In this document: piece by piece, positions 29,595 to 37,600 of the stretch
Position numbering within the stretch: the stretch's first letter is position 1
Layout: the number at the start of each line of letters is the position of its first letter
DNA from: a virus
Length of the DNA stretch: 37,777 nucleotides
IMG/VR virus record: IMGVR_UViG_3300031586_000373
Span: 1-37,777 of that record
Direction: 5' to 3' (one strand)
Made by a program: the position numbers and the translations under genes
The notes under the pieces: generated by a model
Database searches by the model: none
What the model was told of the DNA's origin: nothing
Seen by the model: only the letters and a program-made list of their open reading frames with translations

Positions 29595-29960
29595 ATGGCG
29601 AAGCGATGGATCAACTCGGCGGACGTGGAGGTCAGCGCCGCCGGCGCGGTGCTGACCGAGGCCGGCGGCTTCGCCGGCCTGGCCGGGGGCACCAAGACCG
29701 TCGCCGCAGCGGCCACGCCGGAGAAGCTGGTCGCCACCGCCACGCCCTGCCGGATGGTCTGGGTGGGGGCGCCCATCGACGCCGCCACCGGCCTGGGCAC
29801 CAACACCAAGCCCGCCTTCATCGGCGACTCGGCCGGGCAGACGATGCCGCTCCTGCCCAGCAACTTCGAGGGCTACTTCATCCCCATCGACGACGCCAGC
29901 AAGGTCTACGTCAAGGTCGGAGCCGACGGCGAGAAGGTGAACTACCGGGTCTTCGCGTAG
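29595..29960 (+). CDS. Small virion-type protein of unknown function
   Basis: A 121-residue beta-rich protein with alternating hydrophobic and small residues (EVSAAGAVLTEAGGFAGLAGG, MVWVGAPIDAATGLGTNTKPAFIGDSAGQTMPL, VYVKVGADGEKVNYRVFA). It resembles small phage surface or neck components in style but no family is recognised. It starts two bases after the previous stop (GGAGG seven bases upstream of the ATG). Confidence 0.6.
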   Translation: MAKRWINSADVEVSAAGAVLTEAGGFAGLAGGTKTVAAAATPEKLVATATPCRMVWVGAPIDAATGLGTNTKPAFIGDSAGQTMPLLPSNFEGYFIPIDDASKVYVKVGADGEKVNYRVFA

Positions 29961-29963
29961 GGC

Positions 29964-30695
29964 ATGGCGAACAACACCACGACAACCTGGCGCTGGAACG
30001 GACGGACCAATGGCAACTGGGAGGGCGCCAACTGGGCCGACGCCTACGGCGTGGACGTGGACGACTACCCCACCAGGGCCAAGTGCCTGCTGCCGGGGGC
30101 CATGGTAATCTTCGAGGCAGGGGCGGCCCGGCCGTGCGCCAACGGCCCCAGCGTCGACTGCTGCGAGAAGTTCACCCTATTGGTGGAGGCGGGGTACGTC
30201 GATTGCGGGGCGACGCAGGTGGGCTGGACGCTCTGCCAGCCGGACGTGACGTACTGCTACGCCGACATCGACCTGCGCCTGGGCTCCGACGCCTGCAAGG
30301 ACGTTTTCCTGTACGCCGGGACCCTGGCCGACGGCAGGTTCCAGCGCGGCTTTTTCTTCGACGCCGCCACGGCCGAGAAGATCGGCGGCACGCCGCCGGG
30401 GTTCCAGCAGATCGTCTGGCAGACTAACAACCCCGTCTTCACCCCCGGCAGCGGCAAGTACTTCTACCTCGGCGGGAAGGTGGAACTGTACCTCCGGGCG
30501 CCCATGACGCTGGTGGACAACGGGGCCATCTACGGCTGCTGGAACGGCCTGCACGTCTTCCCCCAGCGGCCGGAGTACACGTTCGTCAAGCAAGGCAGCG
30601 GCTCGGTGCCGACCCCGACGGTCCATCCTCCCCGGCTGCCGGCTCACAGGAAGCGGCGGTTCATGCCCAGGATCGCCCTGGCAGGAGCAAGGTAA
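29964..30695 (+). CDS. Unknown protein, possible virion surface component
   Basis: A 243-residue protein with a Cys-, Trp- and aromatic-rich N-terminal region beginning MANNTTTTWRWNGRTNGNWEGANW, many predicted beta strands and a short basic C-terminus (PPRLPAHRKRRFMPRIALAGAR). The high Cys content (about nine) is unusual for a phage cytoplasmic protein and may suggest a metal-binding or extracellular virion part. No family is recognised. Its position between head and tail-completion genes fits an accessory head or neck protein. Confidence 0.6.
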   Translation: MANNTTTTWRWNGRTNGNWEGANWADAYGVDVDDYPTRAKCLLPGAMVIFEAGAARPCANGPSVDCCEKFTLLVEAGYVDCGATQVGWTLCQPDVTYCYADIDLRLGSDACKDVFLYAGTLADGRFQRGFFFDAATAEKIGGTPPGFQQIVWQTNNPVFTPGSGKYFYLGGKVELYLRAPMTLVDNGAIYGCWNGLHVFPQRPEYTFVKQGSGSVPTPTVHPPRLPAHRKRRFMPRIALAGAR

Positions 30696-31391
30696 GTGGC
30701 AACCAGGATCGGCTACATCGCGTTTCACTCGTCCTTCCAGCCGTTCAGCCCGGAGTACCGGCTGTGGCAGGCGGGCAAGCCGTTCCTGTGCGGCTACCAC
30801 TTCTTCGACGACCCGCTGGTGGCGCGGAAGAACAAGGCCCTGGCGGACGCCAACGACGGCCTGGCCAACCCCGACATCGACCTGAGGCCGGAGTTCCGGT
30901 CTGTGCGTCGGTACGACGCGCCCGCCCCGCCCGTCGGGGGGTACGTCCACGGCTCCTGGTGCCTGTTCAACAAGGAAGAGCCGGAAATCATCCTCCGCTG
31001 CCTGGAGGCGCTCCTGGCGAAGGACCCCGACTTCCACCTGCTGGTGGTGGTCCGCGAGGGGTACGACAACTTCCGCGAGACAATCGCCTGGCTCCAGAAG
31101 AACGCCCGAAAGCGCCACTACTCCGTCTTCCACCGCGCCGGCGGGAAACTCTTGCCCATCGAGGGCGACGACCGGGCCACGCTCAAGGACGACTTGTGGC
31201 TGTGGCGGAACTGCGACCGGCGGCTGATCGGCAAGACGGCCATCACCCAGCGCCCCGCCTACGCCGAGTGGCTGGAGGCGCTGCGGGCCGAAGGCCCTGA
31301 GCCCGGGCACGAGTTCTTCAACCCCCACGACTCACTGGCCAACGTCATGACGATGGTCGGCTGGGTCCAGGAGCACATCGAGAAGGCATGA
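30696..31391 (+). CDS. Unknown 231-residue protein between head and tail genes
   Basis: GTG start at 30696 right after the previous stop, with AAGG about seven bases upstream. The product is soluble and alpha/beta, with RIGYIAFHSSFQPFSPEYRLWQAGKPFLCGYHFF at the start and a HLLVVVREGYDNFRETIAWLQKNARKRH segment in the middle. The overlap of its end with the next gene (ATGA) shows it is part of the operon. It resembles neither a standard neck nor a tail protein and could be an enzyme or cargo, although base composition matches its neighbours. Confidence 0.6.
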   Translation: MATRIGYIAFHSSFQPFSPEYRLWQAGKPFLCGYHFFDDPLVARKNKALADANDGLANPDIDLRPEFRSVRRYDAPAPPVGGYVHGSWCLFNKEEPEIILRCLEALLAKDPDFHLLVVVREGYDNFRETIAWLQKNARKRHYSVFHRAGGKLLPIEGDDRATLKDDLWLWRNCDRRLIGKTAITQRPAYAEWLEALRAEGPEPGHEFFNPHDSLANVMTMVGWVQEHIEKA

Positions 31392-31813
31392 GCACGATTG
31401 CGGACATCGCCGAGGCCCTCCTGACCGCCCTCAACGGCCACACCTTCAGCCCGCCGTTCACGGCCGTCCGCGCGTACCGGGCGGCCTTCGACCTGAAGGA
31501 CATGAAGGACCCGCACGTGACGGTGGTGCCCAAGGGCGTGGAGATCTCCACGGCGGGGCGGGGGCTAGCCCAAAGCGACGTGCAGATAGACATCGGTGTG
31601 CAGAAGAAGCTGGCTGGGGCCGACAACGCGGAGATCGACGCCCTGATGGGCTTGGTCCAGGAGATCGCCGAGTTCGTCCGGGCAACCAGGCAGTTCGGCA
31701 ACGCCGCATGGGTTCGGACGGAGAACGTCCCCATCTACTCCCAGGAGCACCTGGCCGAGTTGAGGCAGTTCACGTCCGTCCTCACGCTGACCTTGCGGGT
31801 GATAGCGGCATGA
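31388..31813 (+). CDS. Tail terminator / minor tail protein-like
   Basis: A 141-residue protein with a helical start (STIADIAEALLTALNGH) followed by VRAYRAAFDLKDMKDPHVTVVPKG strands and a final LTLTLRVIAA strand. Size, alpha-beta pattern and location right before an HK97 gp10-like gene and the tail tube match tail terminator or completion proteins (lambda gpU-type), which cap the tail. Both ends overlap neighbours by four bases (ATGA). Confidence 0.6.
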   Translation: MSTIADIAEALLTALNGHTFSPPFTAVRAYRAAFDLKDMKDPHVTVVPKGVEISTAGRGLAQSDVQIDIGVQKKLAGADNAEIDALMGLVQEIAEFVRATRQFGNAAWVRTENVPIYSQEHLAELRQFTSVLTLTLRVIAA

Positions 31814-32247
31814 TCGGCATGGTGACCAAGCAGATGTTCTTCGACCGTGACAAGGTCCGGAGAAAGACCGACTCGGCCGCCCGGCGGGTGCTGAGCCGCT
31901 TCGGCGCGTTCGTCCGCACGGCCGCCAGGCACAGCATCCGCACGCGGAAGCGGACCAGCGCCCCGGGCGAGCCGCCGAGCTCGCATACCGGCCTGCTGAA
32001 GCGGTTCATCTTATTCGGCTACGACCGCGGCCGCCGCAGCGTGGTCATCGGCCCGATGCGGCTGAATCAGAAAGTCGGCGACGCGCCGGCCGCGCTGGAG
32101 TACGGCGGCACGTCCACTGTCGTCGAGGGCCTGCGGCGCCAGCGAAGGAAGCGGCGGATTCGGATAGCGGCTCGGCCCTACATGGGCCCGGCCTTCGAGC
32201 AGGAGAAACCCAAGCTGCCCGCCATGTGGCGGGGCAGTGTGAAGTAG
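31810..32247 (+). CDS. HK97 gp10-like head-tail joining / tail completion protein
   Basis: A 145-residue basic protein. The hallmark is SAPGEPPSSHTGLLKRFILFGYD followed by VIGPMRL, APAALEYGGT and ARPYMGPAFEQEKPKL, as in HK97 gp10-like and related tail-completion proteins. I use ATG 31810 (overlapping the previous stop as ATGA) rather than the upstream in-frame ATG 31708. It probably stabilises the head-tail interface. Confidence 0.7.
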   Translation: MIGMVTKQMFFDRDKVRRKTDSAARRVLSRFGAFVRTAARHSIRTRKRTSAPGEPPSSHTGLLKRFILFGYDRGRRSVVIGPMRLNQKVGDAPAALEYGGTSTVVEGLRRQRRKRRIRIAARPYMGPAFEQEKPKLPAMWRGSVK

Positions 32248-32303
32248 AGACGCAGGCCCGGCTTCGTCCCGCTGGGACTACGCCGCGGCATGGAGGCTAG
32301 ACA

Positions 32304-32747
32304 ATGCCTACGACCTACGTACTCGGGATGAACGCCGGGCTCTACCAGGGCACGGCCGGCGAGACCGACCCGAGCCTCATGACCGAGGTGGACAACGTCC
32401 GCGATGTAACGCTCTCGCTGGAGGCCGGCGAGGCCGACATCACCACCCGCGGTAACTCCGGCTGGCGGGCCACCGCCCCGACGCTGCGGGAGTGCACCGT
32501 CGAGTTCCAGATGGTCTGGAAGCCGGGCGACGCCGTCTTCGAGGCCATCAAGACGGCCTTCCTGACCGCCGCCACAGTCGCCCTGGCCGTGCTGGACCAG
32601 AAGCGGACGATCACCGGCGCCCAGGGCCCGCTCGGCGACTTCTCGATCACCAACTTCAGCCGCTCCGAGGCGCTGGAGGAGGCCATCGTCGCCGACGTGA
32701 CGGCCAAGCTGGCCCGGTTCGAGGAGTGGCACGAGGTGGCGGCCTAG
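32304..32747 (+). CDS. Major tail tube protein
   Basis: A 147-residue beta-rich protein (YVLGMNAGLYQG, VRDVTLSLEAGEADITTRGNSGWRATAPTLRECTVEFQMVWKPGD, TITGAQGPLGDFSITNFSRSEALEEAIVADVTAKLA), the pattern of siphovirus tail tube proteins. It would polymerise into the tail shaft along the tape measure. A 56-bp gap precedes it (GGAGG about ten bases before the ATG), so it may have stronger own translation, as expected for a major protein. No sheath gene follows, consistent with a non-contractile tail. Confidence 0.72.
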   Translation: MPTTYVLGMNAGLYQGTAGETDPSLMTEVDNVRDVTLSLEAGEADITTRGNSGWRATAPTLRECTVEFQMVWKPGDAVFEAIKTAFLTAATVALAVLDQKRTITGAQGPLGDFSITNFSRSEALEEAIVADVTAKLARFEEWHEVAA

Positions 32748-32748
32748 C

Positions 32749-33084
32749 TCATCGGATGGGCGTGAAGAGAATCGCATGGGCTACAGCCCACGCCCAAAGG
32801 CACAGAGGCGGCCACGCGATTGCGAACAACCAACCCGAGTTGACAGCGGACAGGACGACGAGTTTGCGCCGACGCCAGACTAACCCGACACATAGAACCG
32901 CCAATGGCACCAGGAAGACCCACGGCGCCACTACACATACCCATTCAGTGACTTGTGGAAGCTTCATTTCAAGGTGCTCGGCGTTATGGCGGCAGAGCGA
33001 ATGGTAAGCGTACCCAAGAGATGCTGATACGAACGATGCGACCGACGAGAAGGCAATTCGCACCACTTGGTCCACGTTGCGCAT
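32749..33084 (-). CDS. Cargo (moron) gene: small multi-span membrane protein
   Basis: A 111-residue protein on the opposite strand, fitted exactly between the tail tube stop and the chaperone gene. Hydrophobic segments IAFSSVASFVSASLGYAY, WVCVVAPWVFLVPLAVLCVGLV and a last pair starting LVVLSAVNSGWLFAIAW give three or four membrane spans. ATG 33084 has AGGGAG eight bases upstream. Longer starts on this strand would cross the chaperone gene. The base composition is lower in G+C than its neighbours. Small membrane proteins in such places are often superinfection exclusion or lysogenic conversion factors; that is inference. Confidence 0.7.
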   Translation of the reverse strand: MRNVDQVVRIAFSSVASFVSASLGYAYHSLCRHNAEHLEMKLPQVTEWVCVVAPWVFLVPLAVLCVGLVWRRRKLVVLSAVNSGWLFAIAWPPLCLWAWAVAHAILFTPIR

Positions 33085-33140
33085 GGTCAACTCCCTGTCC
33101 GTGCACCCCGAAGCCGATCGCCATGCAGGCCGCCAAGGAG

Positions 33141-33169
33141 ATTGTAGAGTGCCTAACTGCCGCCTGCAA
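33141..33169 (-). promoter_or_regulatory. Promoter candidate for the membrane cargo gene
   Basis: On the - strand, TTGCAG (33164-33169) and TACAAT (33141-33146) are separated by 17 bp, 57 bp upstream of the ATG. TACAAT matches five of six positions of the consensus -10. This is the best sigma70-like match in the late region and would allow expression in the prophage state. Confidence 0.5.
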
Positions 33170-33202
33170 CCGGCGGACGCCGAATCAAACGGAGAGCCTC
33201 CA

Positions 33203-33673
33203 ATGAAAACCTTCACTGACGCGGCCGGGCGGACCTGGACGATCGCGCTGAACCTCGGCACGGCCCTGGCCGTGAAGGAGAAGCTCGGCGTGGACCTGCT
33301 CCAGCCGGAAGCGGGCGACCCGCCGTTGCTGACCCGTTTGGGGACAGACGAACTGCTGCTCGGCGAAGTCCTCTGCGCGCTGCTGGCCGAGCAGTTCGAG
33401 ACCCACAAGGTCACGGCCGAGGACGTACGGGCGAGCTTCGACGGCGCCACGCTGCTGGCGGCGCAGAAGGCCTTCTACGAGGAACTCGTCGGTTTTTTCC
33501 GGAGCCGCGGGCGGAGCGATCGCGCCCGCGCCGTCGAGACCCAGGAGCGGATGATCGACGCGGCGGTCAAGGCCATCGAGACGCGGATCGAAGGGATCGA
33601 CATCGACGAAGCGATCCGTGGCGCGATGTCTGGTTCGTCGCCGGGGCCGTCGGCGTCGATCCCCGCCCCCTGA
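33203..33673 (+). CDS. Tail assembly chaperone (G-like)
   Basis: A 156-residue protein starting at ATG 33203 (GGAGAG about eight bases upstream). It has a WTIALNLGTALAVKEKLGVDLLQ start, a helical middle (LLLGEVLCALLAEQFETHKVTAEDVRASFDG) and a charged helical C-terminus. Between tail tube and tape measure this is the position of the lambda gpG-type tail assembly chaperone, which coats the tape measure during tail assembly. A second reading frame overlaps its end and may be joined by a -1 frameshift. Confidence 0.7.
   Translation: MKTFTDAAGRTWTIALNLGTALAVKEKLGVDLLQPEAGDPPLLTRLGTDELLLGEVLCALLAEQFETHKVTAEDVRASFDGATLLAAQKAFYEELVGFFRSRGRSDRARAVETQERMIDAAVKAIETRIEGIDIDEAIRGAMSGSSPGPSASIPAP
33493..33499 (+). 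promoter_or_regulatory. Candidate -1 frameshift slippery site (T TTT TTC)
   Basis: In the chaperone frame the codons are GGT TTT TTC, so bases 33493-33499 form a canonical -1 slippery heptamer. The GGT and TTT codons are uncommon in this gene, where TTC is normal. A -1 shift leads into the frame of the 33,694 ORF, open to 33,909. The problem is that the first 100 bases of the new frame are Arg-rich. Confidence 0.4.
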
Positions 33674-33693
33674 CGCTGCGGCAGCTTCTCTGG

Positions 33694-33909
33694 ATGGCCG
33701 AAGGCCACGGCCGGGACGCCTGGGGCCGCATGTCGGTGCTGTTGGCGCTCACCGCCAACGCCCACCGCGACCCGAAGAAGGGCCGGGCCTTCCGGCCGAG
33801 TGACTTCGACCCGTTCGGCCGGTCACCGAGCGAGATGATCGAGGTGAACCGCGAGAACATCGGCCTCCTGCGAGAGGCCTTTACCACTGGCAAAGGAGTG
33901 CAACCGTGA
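33694..33909 (+). CDS. Second tail assembly chaperone segment (GT-like extension)
   Basis: ATG 33694 gives 71 residues (MAEGHGRDAWGRMSVLLALTAN..., FRPSDFDPFG). The same frame is open far upstream, and the preceding codons read DVWFVAGAVGVDPRPLTLRQLLW, which is protein-like and continuous with the ATG, so real translation probably enters before 33,630. As no good start lies upstream, a -1 frameshift from the chaperone gene, as in lambda G-GT, is the likely route. The C-terminal product would recruit the tape measure. It overlaps the holin-like gene by four bases. Confidence 0.6.
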   Translation: MAEGHGRDAWGRMSVLLALTANAHRDPKKGRAFRPSDFDPFGRSPSEMIEVNRENIGLLREAFTTGKGVQP

Positions 33910-34127
33910 ACGAGACGAAGCCTGGGTACAAGACGACGGAGTTCTGGCTGAGCCTGCTGGCGACGCTGCTGGGGTTCCTGCTGGCCTCGGGCGTGATGGA
34001 CGCCGTGCCCGAGGAAAGCTGGATCGCCAAGCTCATCGGCGGCGTGGTCGCCGTGCTGGCCACGCTGGGCTACAGCGCCAGTCGGGCGAAGGTGAAATCG
34101 GAGACCGGCAATGGCGGGTCTGCTTGA
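33906..34127 (+). CDS. Holin-like membrane protein
   Basis: A 73-residue protein from GTG 33906 with two hydrophobic segments (FWLSLLATLLGFLLASGV and LIGGVVAVLATLGYSA) and a basic tail, the layout of small class II holins, which open the inner membrane for lysis. AAAGGAG lies about seven bases before the start. It is located just before the tape measure rather than with a lysin; no endolysin is found within the window. Confidence 0.6.
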   Translation: MNETKPGYKTTEFWLSLLATLLGFLLASGVMDAVPEESWIAKLIGGVVAVLATLGYSASRAKVKSETGNGGSA

Positions 34128-34296
34128 AGCGATCCGGCCGGTCATCGAGATCATCGTCAAGGCCCTGCTGGAACTGTTCCTGGAGAAGGCCAATGCGCCG
34201 GACACCGCTGTGGAAGCTGATCGCTGTCGCGGCCGTCGTGATCGCCTTGCTGAGCGGGTGCGGCGGCACAAGGACCGTGCTCATCCCGCCCGGTGA
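34111..34296 (+). CDS. Small amphipathic protein overlapping the lipoprotein gene
   Basis: A 61-residue protein whose N-terminus is a long hydrophobic/amphipathic helix (LLEAIRPVIEIIVKALLELFLEKA) and whose C-terminus is a basic stretch shared out of frame with the lipoprotein gene. Bases 34128-34192 are covered only by this frame. It overlaps the holin-like stop by 17 bases. An association with the membrane is likely; a role in lysis with the next gene is inferred from the overlapping arrangement. Confidence 0.5.
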   Translation: MAGLLEAIRPVIEIIVKALLELFLEKANAPDTAVEADRCRGRRDRLAERVRRHKDRAHPAR

Positions 34297-34432
34297 ACCG
34301 GTACAGCTGGCCGAGCCGGTGAAGGCCCACATCTACGTTGAGGTCGCAGGCCAGCGCGTCCGGTCCGAGAGCCCGGTGGTCCTCCCGGAAGGCTGGTGGT
34401 GCCTACCCGACCCCGGGCCGGAGGGGCAGTAG
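34193..34432 (+). CDS. Small phage lipoprotein, Rz1-like position
   Basis: A 79-residue protein with a lipoprotein signal: basic MRRTPLWK start, a hydrophobic core and the lipobox LLSGC at about 20-24. The mature part is short and Pro/Val-rich. GAGAAGG lies about four bases before ATG 34193. It starts out of frame inside the 34,111 gene, a layout resembling overlapping Rz/Rz1 spanin genes, which fuse the inner and outer membranes in lysis of Gram-negative hosts. An outer-membrane lipoprotein of other use is also possible. The stop is directly before the tape measure ATG. Confidence 0.6.
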   Translation: MRRTPLWKLIAVAAVVIALLSGCGGTRTVLIPPGEPVQLAEPVKAHIYVEVAGQRVRSESPVVLPEGWWCLPDPGPEGQ

Positions 34433-36778
34433 ATGCCCAGCGCGAAAGGCATCCGAGCCGGCCGGGCGTTCGTCGAGCTATTTGCCGACGACAGCAAGCT
34501 CGTGCGCGGGCTTCGCCGGGCCGAGCGGCGGCTCAAGGCGTTCGGCAAGCACATTAGCGCCCTCGGCCGGAAGTTGGCCGGGTTGGGGGCGGCCCTGGCG
34601 GCGCCGATCGCGCTGTCGGTCCGCGTGTTTGCCGGCTTCGACGACCAGATGCGGGCGGTGCAGGCCGTCATCGGCGCCACCGGCGACGAGTTCGACCGGC
34701 TCAACGCCAAGGCCAAGCTGCTGGGGCGGACGACTTCCTACACGGCCGCCCAGGTGGCCGGGGCGATGCTCGAACTGGGCCGGGCCGGGTTCGACCCGGG
34801 CCAGATCGACGCGGCCATCGCCTCCGTGCTCTCCCTGGCCAGGGCGACGGGCACGGAACTGCCCACCGCGGCCAATATCGCCGCCGGCGCCCTGCGGGCG
34901 TTCGGCCTGGAGGCCGACCAGATGGGCCGCGTCGCCGATGTGATGACTGCCACGGCCAACAACTCCGCCCAGACGCTGGAGGACCTGGGCGAGGCCATGA
35001 AATACGCCGCTCCGGTCGCCGACGCCTACGGCCTGACGCTGGAGGAGACGACGAAGATCCTCGGCGCCCTGGCGAACTTCAGCATTCGCGGCTCGATGGC
35101 GGGCAACACGCTCAAGAACATCATGCTCCAACTGGCCAACCCGGACGTGCGGGCGAAGCTGGCGGCCCTGGGCGTGGCCACCACCGACGCCGGCGGGGAC
35201 ATGCTGGAAGTCTCGGCTGTCCTGCGGAACCTGGGTAAGTCGATCCGGGACATGCCCAAGGCGGACCGGCTGAGCATCATGAACGACCTGTTCGGCAAGC
35301 GGGCGGTGGCCGGCGGCATCAAGCTGACGGCGGCGAGCTTCGACCGGCTCAACGACGCCATCGACAATGCCAACGGCACGGCGGCCCGGACCGCCAAGAC
35401 GATGGACAGCGGCATCGGCGGGGCCCTGCGGCGGCTGTGGTCGGCCGTGGAGGGCGTCGCCATCGGCATCGGCGAGTCCCTGGCCGGGCCGATCTCGGAA
35501 ATGGCCGAGTGGCTCAGTCGGGCCGCGGGCATGATCACCGGCTGGATCAAGGCCAACCGCGAGCTGATCGTCACCGTCCTCCAGGTAACGATAGCCGTGC
35601 TGGCCGCCGGCGTTGCCCTGATGGCCCTGGGCGGGATCATCTCGGGCCTGGGCAGCGCCCTGGGCGCCCTCATTGCCGTGGTCACCGGCGTCGGGACCGT
35701 CTTCAAGCTGCTCGGCGCTGTCATCGCCTTCCTCGTCTCGCCCATCGGCCTGGTCATCGCGGCCGTGGCGGCGCTGGGGGCATACCTCGTCTACGCCACC
35801 GGCGCGGGCGGCAAGGCGCTGACCTGGCTGGGCGAGAAGTTCGGTGTCCTCAAGGACGACGCCTTAGCGGCCTACCAGGGCATCGCCGACGCCCTGGCCG
35901 CCGGAGACATCTCCCTGGCGGCCAAGGTCCTGTGGCTGACGCTCAAGATGGAGTGGACGCGCGGGATCGGCTTCCTGGAGAAGGCCTGGCTGAACTTCCG
36001 CAACTTTTTCATCAAGATCGGCTACGACGCCTGGCACGGCCTGCTGGCCATCGTGGAGGTCATCTGGCACGCCCTGGAGGTCGGCTGGATCGAGACGGTC
36101 GCGTTCCTGGGCAAGGCGTGGACGAAGTTCACCAGCTTCTTCGCCCGCACCTGGGAGCGGATGAAGGGGTGGGCGAAGAAGGCCTGGACGTGGATCAAGG
36201 GCCTGTTCGACAGCTCGACGGCCGAGTCGCGGGCTGCCACCTACGCCGAGATCGACCGGCAGAAGGAAGCGGCCATCGCCCGGATCGAGGGGGAGGAGCA
36301 GCGCGAGCTGGCCCGCCGGGAGGCCGAGCGCCAGCGCAAGCGCGAGCAGTCCGAGGCGCTGCATGAAGCGACCATGGCCGATATCGGCCGGCAGAACCTC
36401 GCCAAGCACCAGGAGCTGGACGCCGAGTATGGGCGCCGCATGGCCGACAACGAAACCGACCTGGCGAAGGCGCGGCGCGAGTGGCAGGAAGCGATCGAAG
36501 CCGCCCGCAAGAAACGCCAGGCCAAGGATGCCGAGGGAGGCCCCGGCAAGCTGGAGGAGCCCGACGACATCATCGCCAAGGCCAACCGCGCCTTGGCCGG
36601 CCTCGGCGACCTGCTGGCCGGCCAGGCGGCGAAGATCGGCACCCAAGGCACCTTCGTCGCCGCCAACGTCCTGGGCCTCCAGGCCGGTGGCGTCACCGAC
36701 CGCATGGCCAACGGCATCGACAAGATCGAACGCAACACCCGTCCCCTGCGGGACGCGGACGAGATCAGCTTCACCTAG
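34433..36778 (+). CDS. Tail tape measure protein (TP901-type)
   Basis: A 781-residue tape measure. The N-terminal ~330 residues match the TP901 tape-measure domain (LKAFGKHISALGRKLAGLG, FDDQMRAVQAVIGATGDEFDRLNAKAKLLG, TSYTAAQVAGAMLELGRAGFD, NSAQTLEDLGEAMKYAAP, IRGSMAGNTLKNIMLQLANPD). Hydrophobic spans follow (about 375-460), then Trp-rich segments and a long charged coiled coil (about 590-700). It sets tail length; by the usual 0.15 nm per residue, about 115 nm would be expected. Gene order chaperone-tape measure is as in siphoviruses. Confidence 0.88.
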   Translation: MPSAKGIRAGRAFVELFADDSKLVRGLRRAERRLKAFGKHISALGRKLAGLGAALAAPIALSVRVFAGFDDQMRAVQAVIGATGDEFDRLNAKAKLLGRTTSYTAAQVAGAMLELGRAGFDPGQIDAAIASVLSLARATGTELPTAANIAAGALRAFGLEADQMGRVADVMTATANNSAQTLEDLGEAMKYAAPVADAYGLTLEETTKILGALANFSIRGSMAGNTLKNIMLQLANPDVRAKLAALGVATTDAGGDMLEVSAVLRNLGKSIRDMPKADRLSIMNDLFGKRAVAGGIKLTAASFDRLNDAIDNANGTAARTAKTMDSGIGGALRRLWSAVEGVAIGIGESLAGPISEMAEWLSRAAGMITGWIKANRELIVTVLQVTIAVLAAGVALMALGGIISGLGSALGALIAVVTGVGTVFKLLGAVIAFLVSPIGLVIAAVAALGAYLVYATGAGGKALTWLGEKFGVLKDDALAAYQGIADALAAGDISLAAKVLWLTLKMEWTRGIGFLEKAWLNFRNFFIKIGYDAWHGLLAIVEVIWHALEVGWIETVAFLGKAWTKFTSFFARTWERMKGWAKKAWTWIKGLFDSSTAESRAATYAEIDRQKEAAIARIEGEEQRELARREAERQRKREQSEALHEATMADIGRQNLAKHQELDAEYGRRMADNETDLAKARREWQEAIEAARKKRQAKDAEGGPGKLEEPDDIIAKANRALAGLGDLLAGQAAKIGTQGTFVAANVLGLQAGGVTDRMANGIDKIERNTRPLRDADEISFT

Positions 36779-36781
36779 ACC

Positions 36782-37600
36782 ATGCCCACGTTGACTGAAA
36801 AGATCGACTCGCGCGAGTGGACGACCGGCGAGCGGCCGTCGGTGACGATGCACTACGTCCTGGACGGCACGGCGGACGATCTGACGGCCAAGACGCTGCT
36901 GCTGAACTCCACGCCCACGGAGTACGACGGCCTGGCCCGCGACGACTGCTCCCTGGAGCCGATCTTCGTGGACACGGCCGCCGGGGCGGGCAAGTGGGAC
37001 TGCCGCGTCCGGTACGTCGCGCCGGAGGATAAGGAGCCGGAGGTCGGCGAGTCGAGCTTCAGCTTCGACACCGGCGGGGGCACCCAGCACATCACCCAGA
37101 GCCTCCAGACGGTGGCCAGCCACGCCCCGCCGGGCAAGACGGCCCCGGACTTCAAGGGCGCCATCGGCGTCACCCACGACAACGTCGAGGGCGTGGACAT
37201 CACAGTGCCGGTCTACTCGTTCTCCGAGACGCACTACCTGGCTGACTCGTTCGTCACGCCGGCCTACCGGGGGACGCTGTTTGCCCTCACCGGCAAGGTC
37301 AATAACGCCGCCTTCAAGGGCTGCGCGGCCGGGGAGTGCCTGTTCCTGGGGGCGGCCGGCTCCAAGCGCGGGCCCGACGACTGGGAGATCACCTTCCGCT
37401 TTGGCGCCAGCCCGAACCGCACAGGCATCACCGTCGGCGAGATCACCGTGGCGTCCAAGAAGGGCTGGGAGTACCTCTGGGTCCGCTACGCCGACGCCGA
37501 GGACGCCACGGCCAAGGCCATCGTCAAGGTGCCCGTGGCCGCCTATGTCGAGAAGGTGTACGAGGAAGGCAACTTCGCCGCGCTGGGGATCGGGACATGA
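36782..37600 (+). CDS. Distal tail / baseplate-type protein, unknown family
   Basis: A 272-residue beta-rich protein right after the tape measure, where the distal tail protein usually lies. Segments VTMHYVLDGTADDLTA, SLEPIFVDTAAGAGKWDCRVRYV and the later ITFRFGASPNRTGITVGEITVASKKGWEYLWVRYADA are all strand-like. I do not recognise a named family. It could be a tail-tip protein or adhesin base. ATG 36782 is three bases after the tape measure stop. Confidence 0.6.
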   Translation: MPTLTEKIDSREWTTGERPSVTMHYVLDGTADDLTAKTLLLNSTPTEYDGLARDDCSLEPIFVDTAAGAGKWDCRVRYVAPEDKEPEVGESSFSFDTGGGTQHITQSLQTVASHAPPGKTAPDFKGAIGVTHDNVEGVDITVPVYSFSETHYLADSFVTPAYRGTLFALTGKVNNAAFKGCAAGECLFLGAAGSKRGPDDWEITFRFGASPNRTGITVGEITVASKKGWEYLWVRYADAEDATAKAIVKVPVAAYVEKVYEEGNFAALGIGT

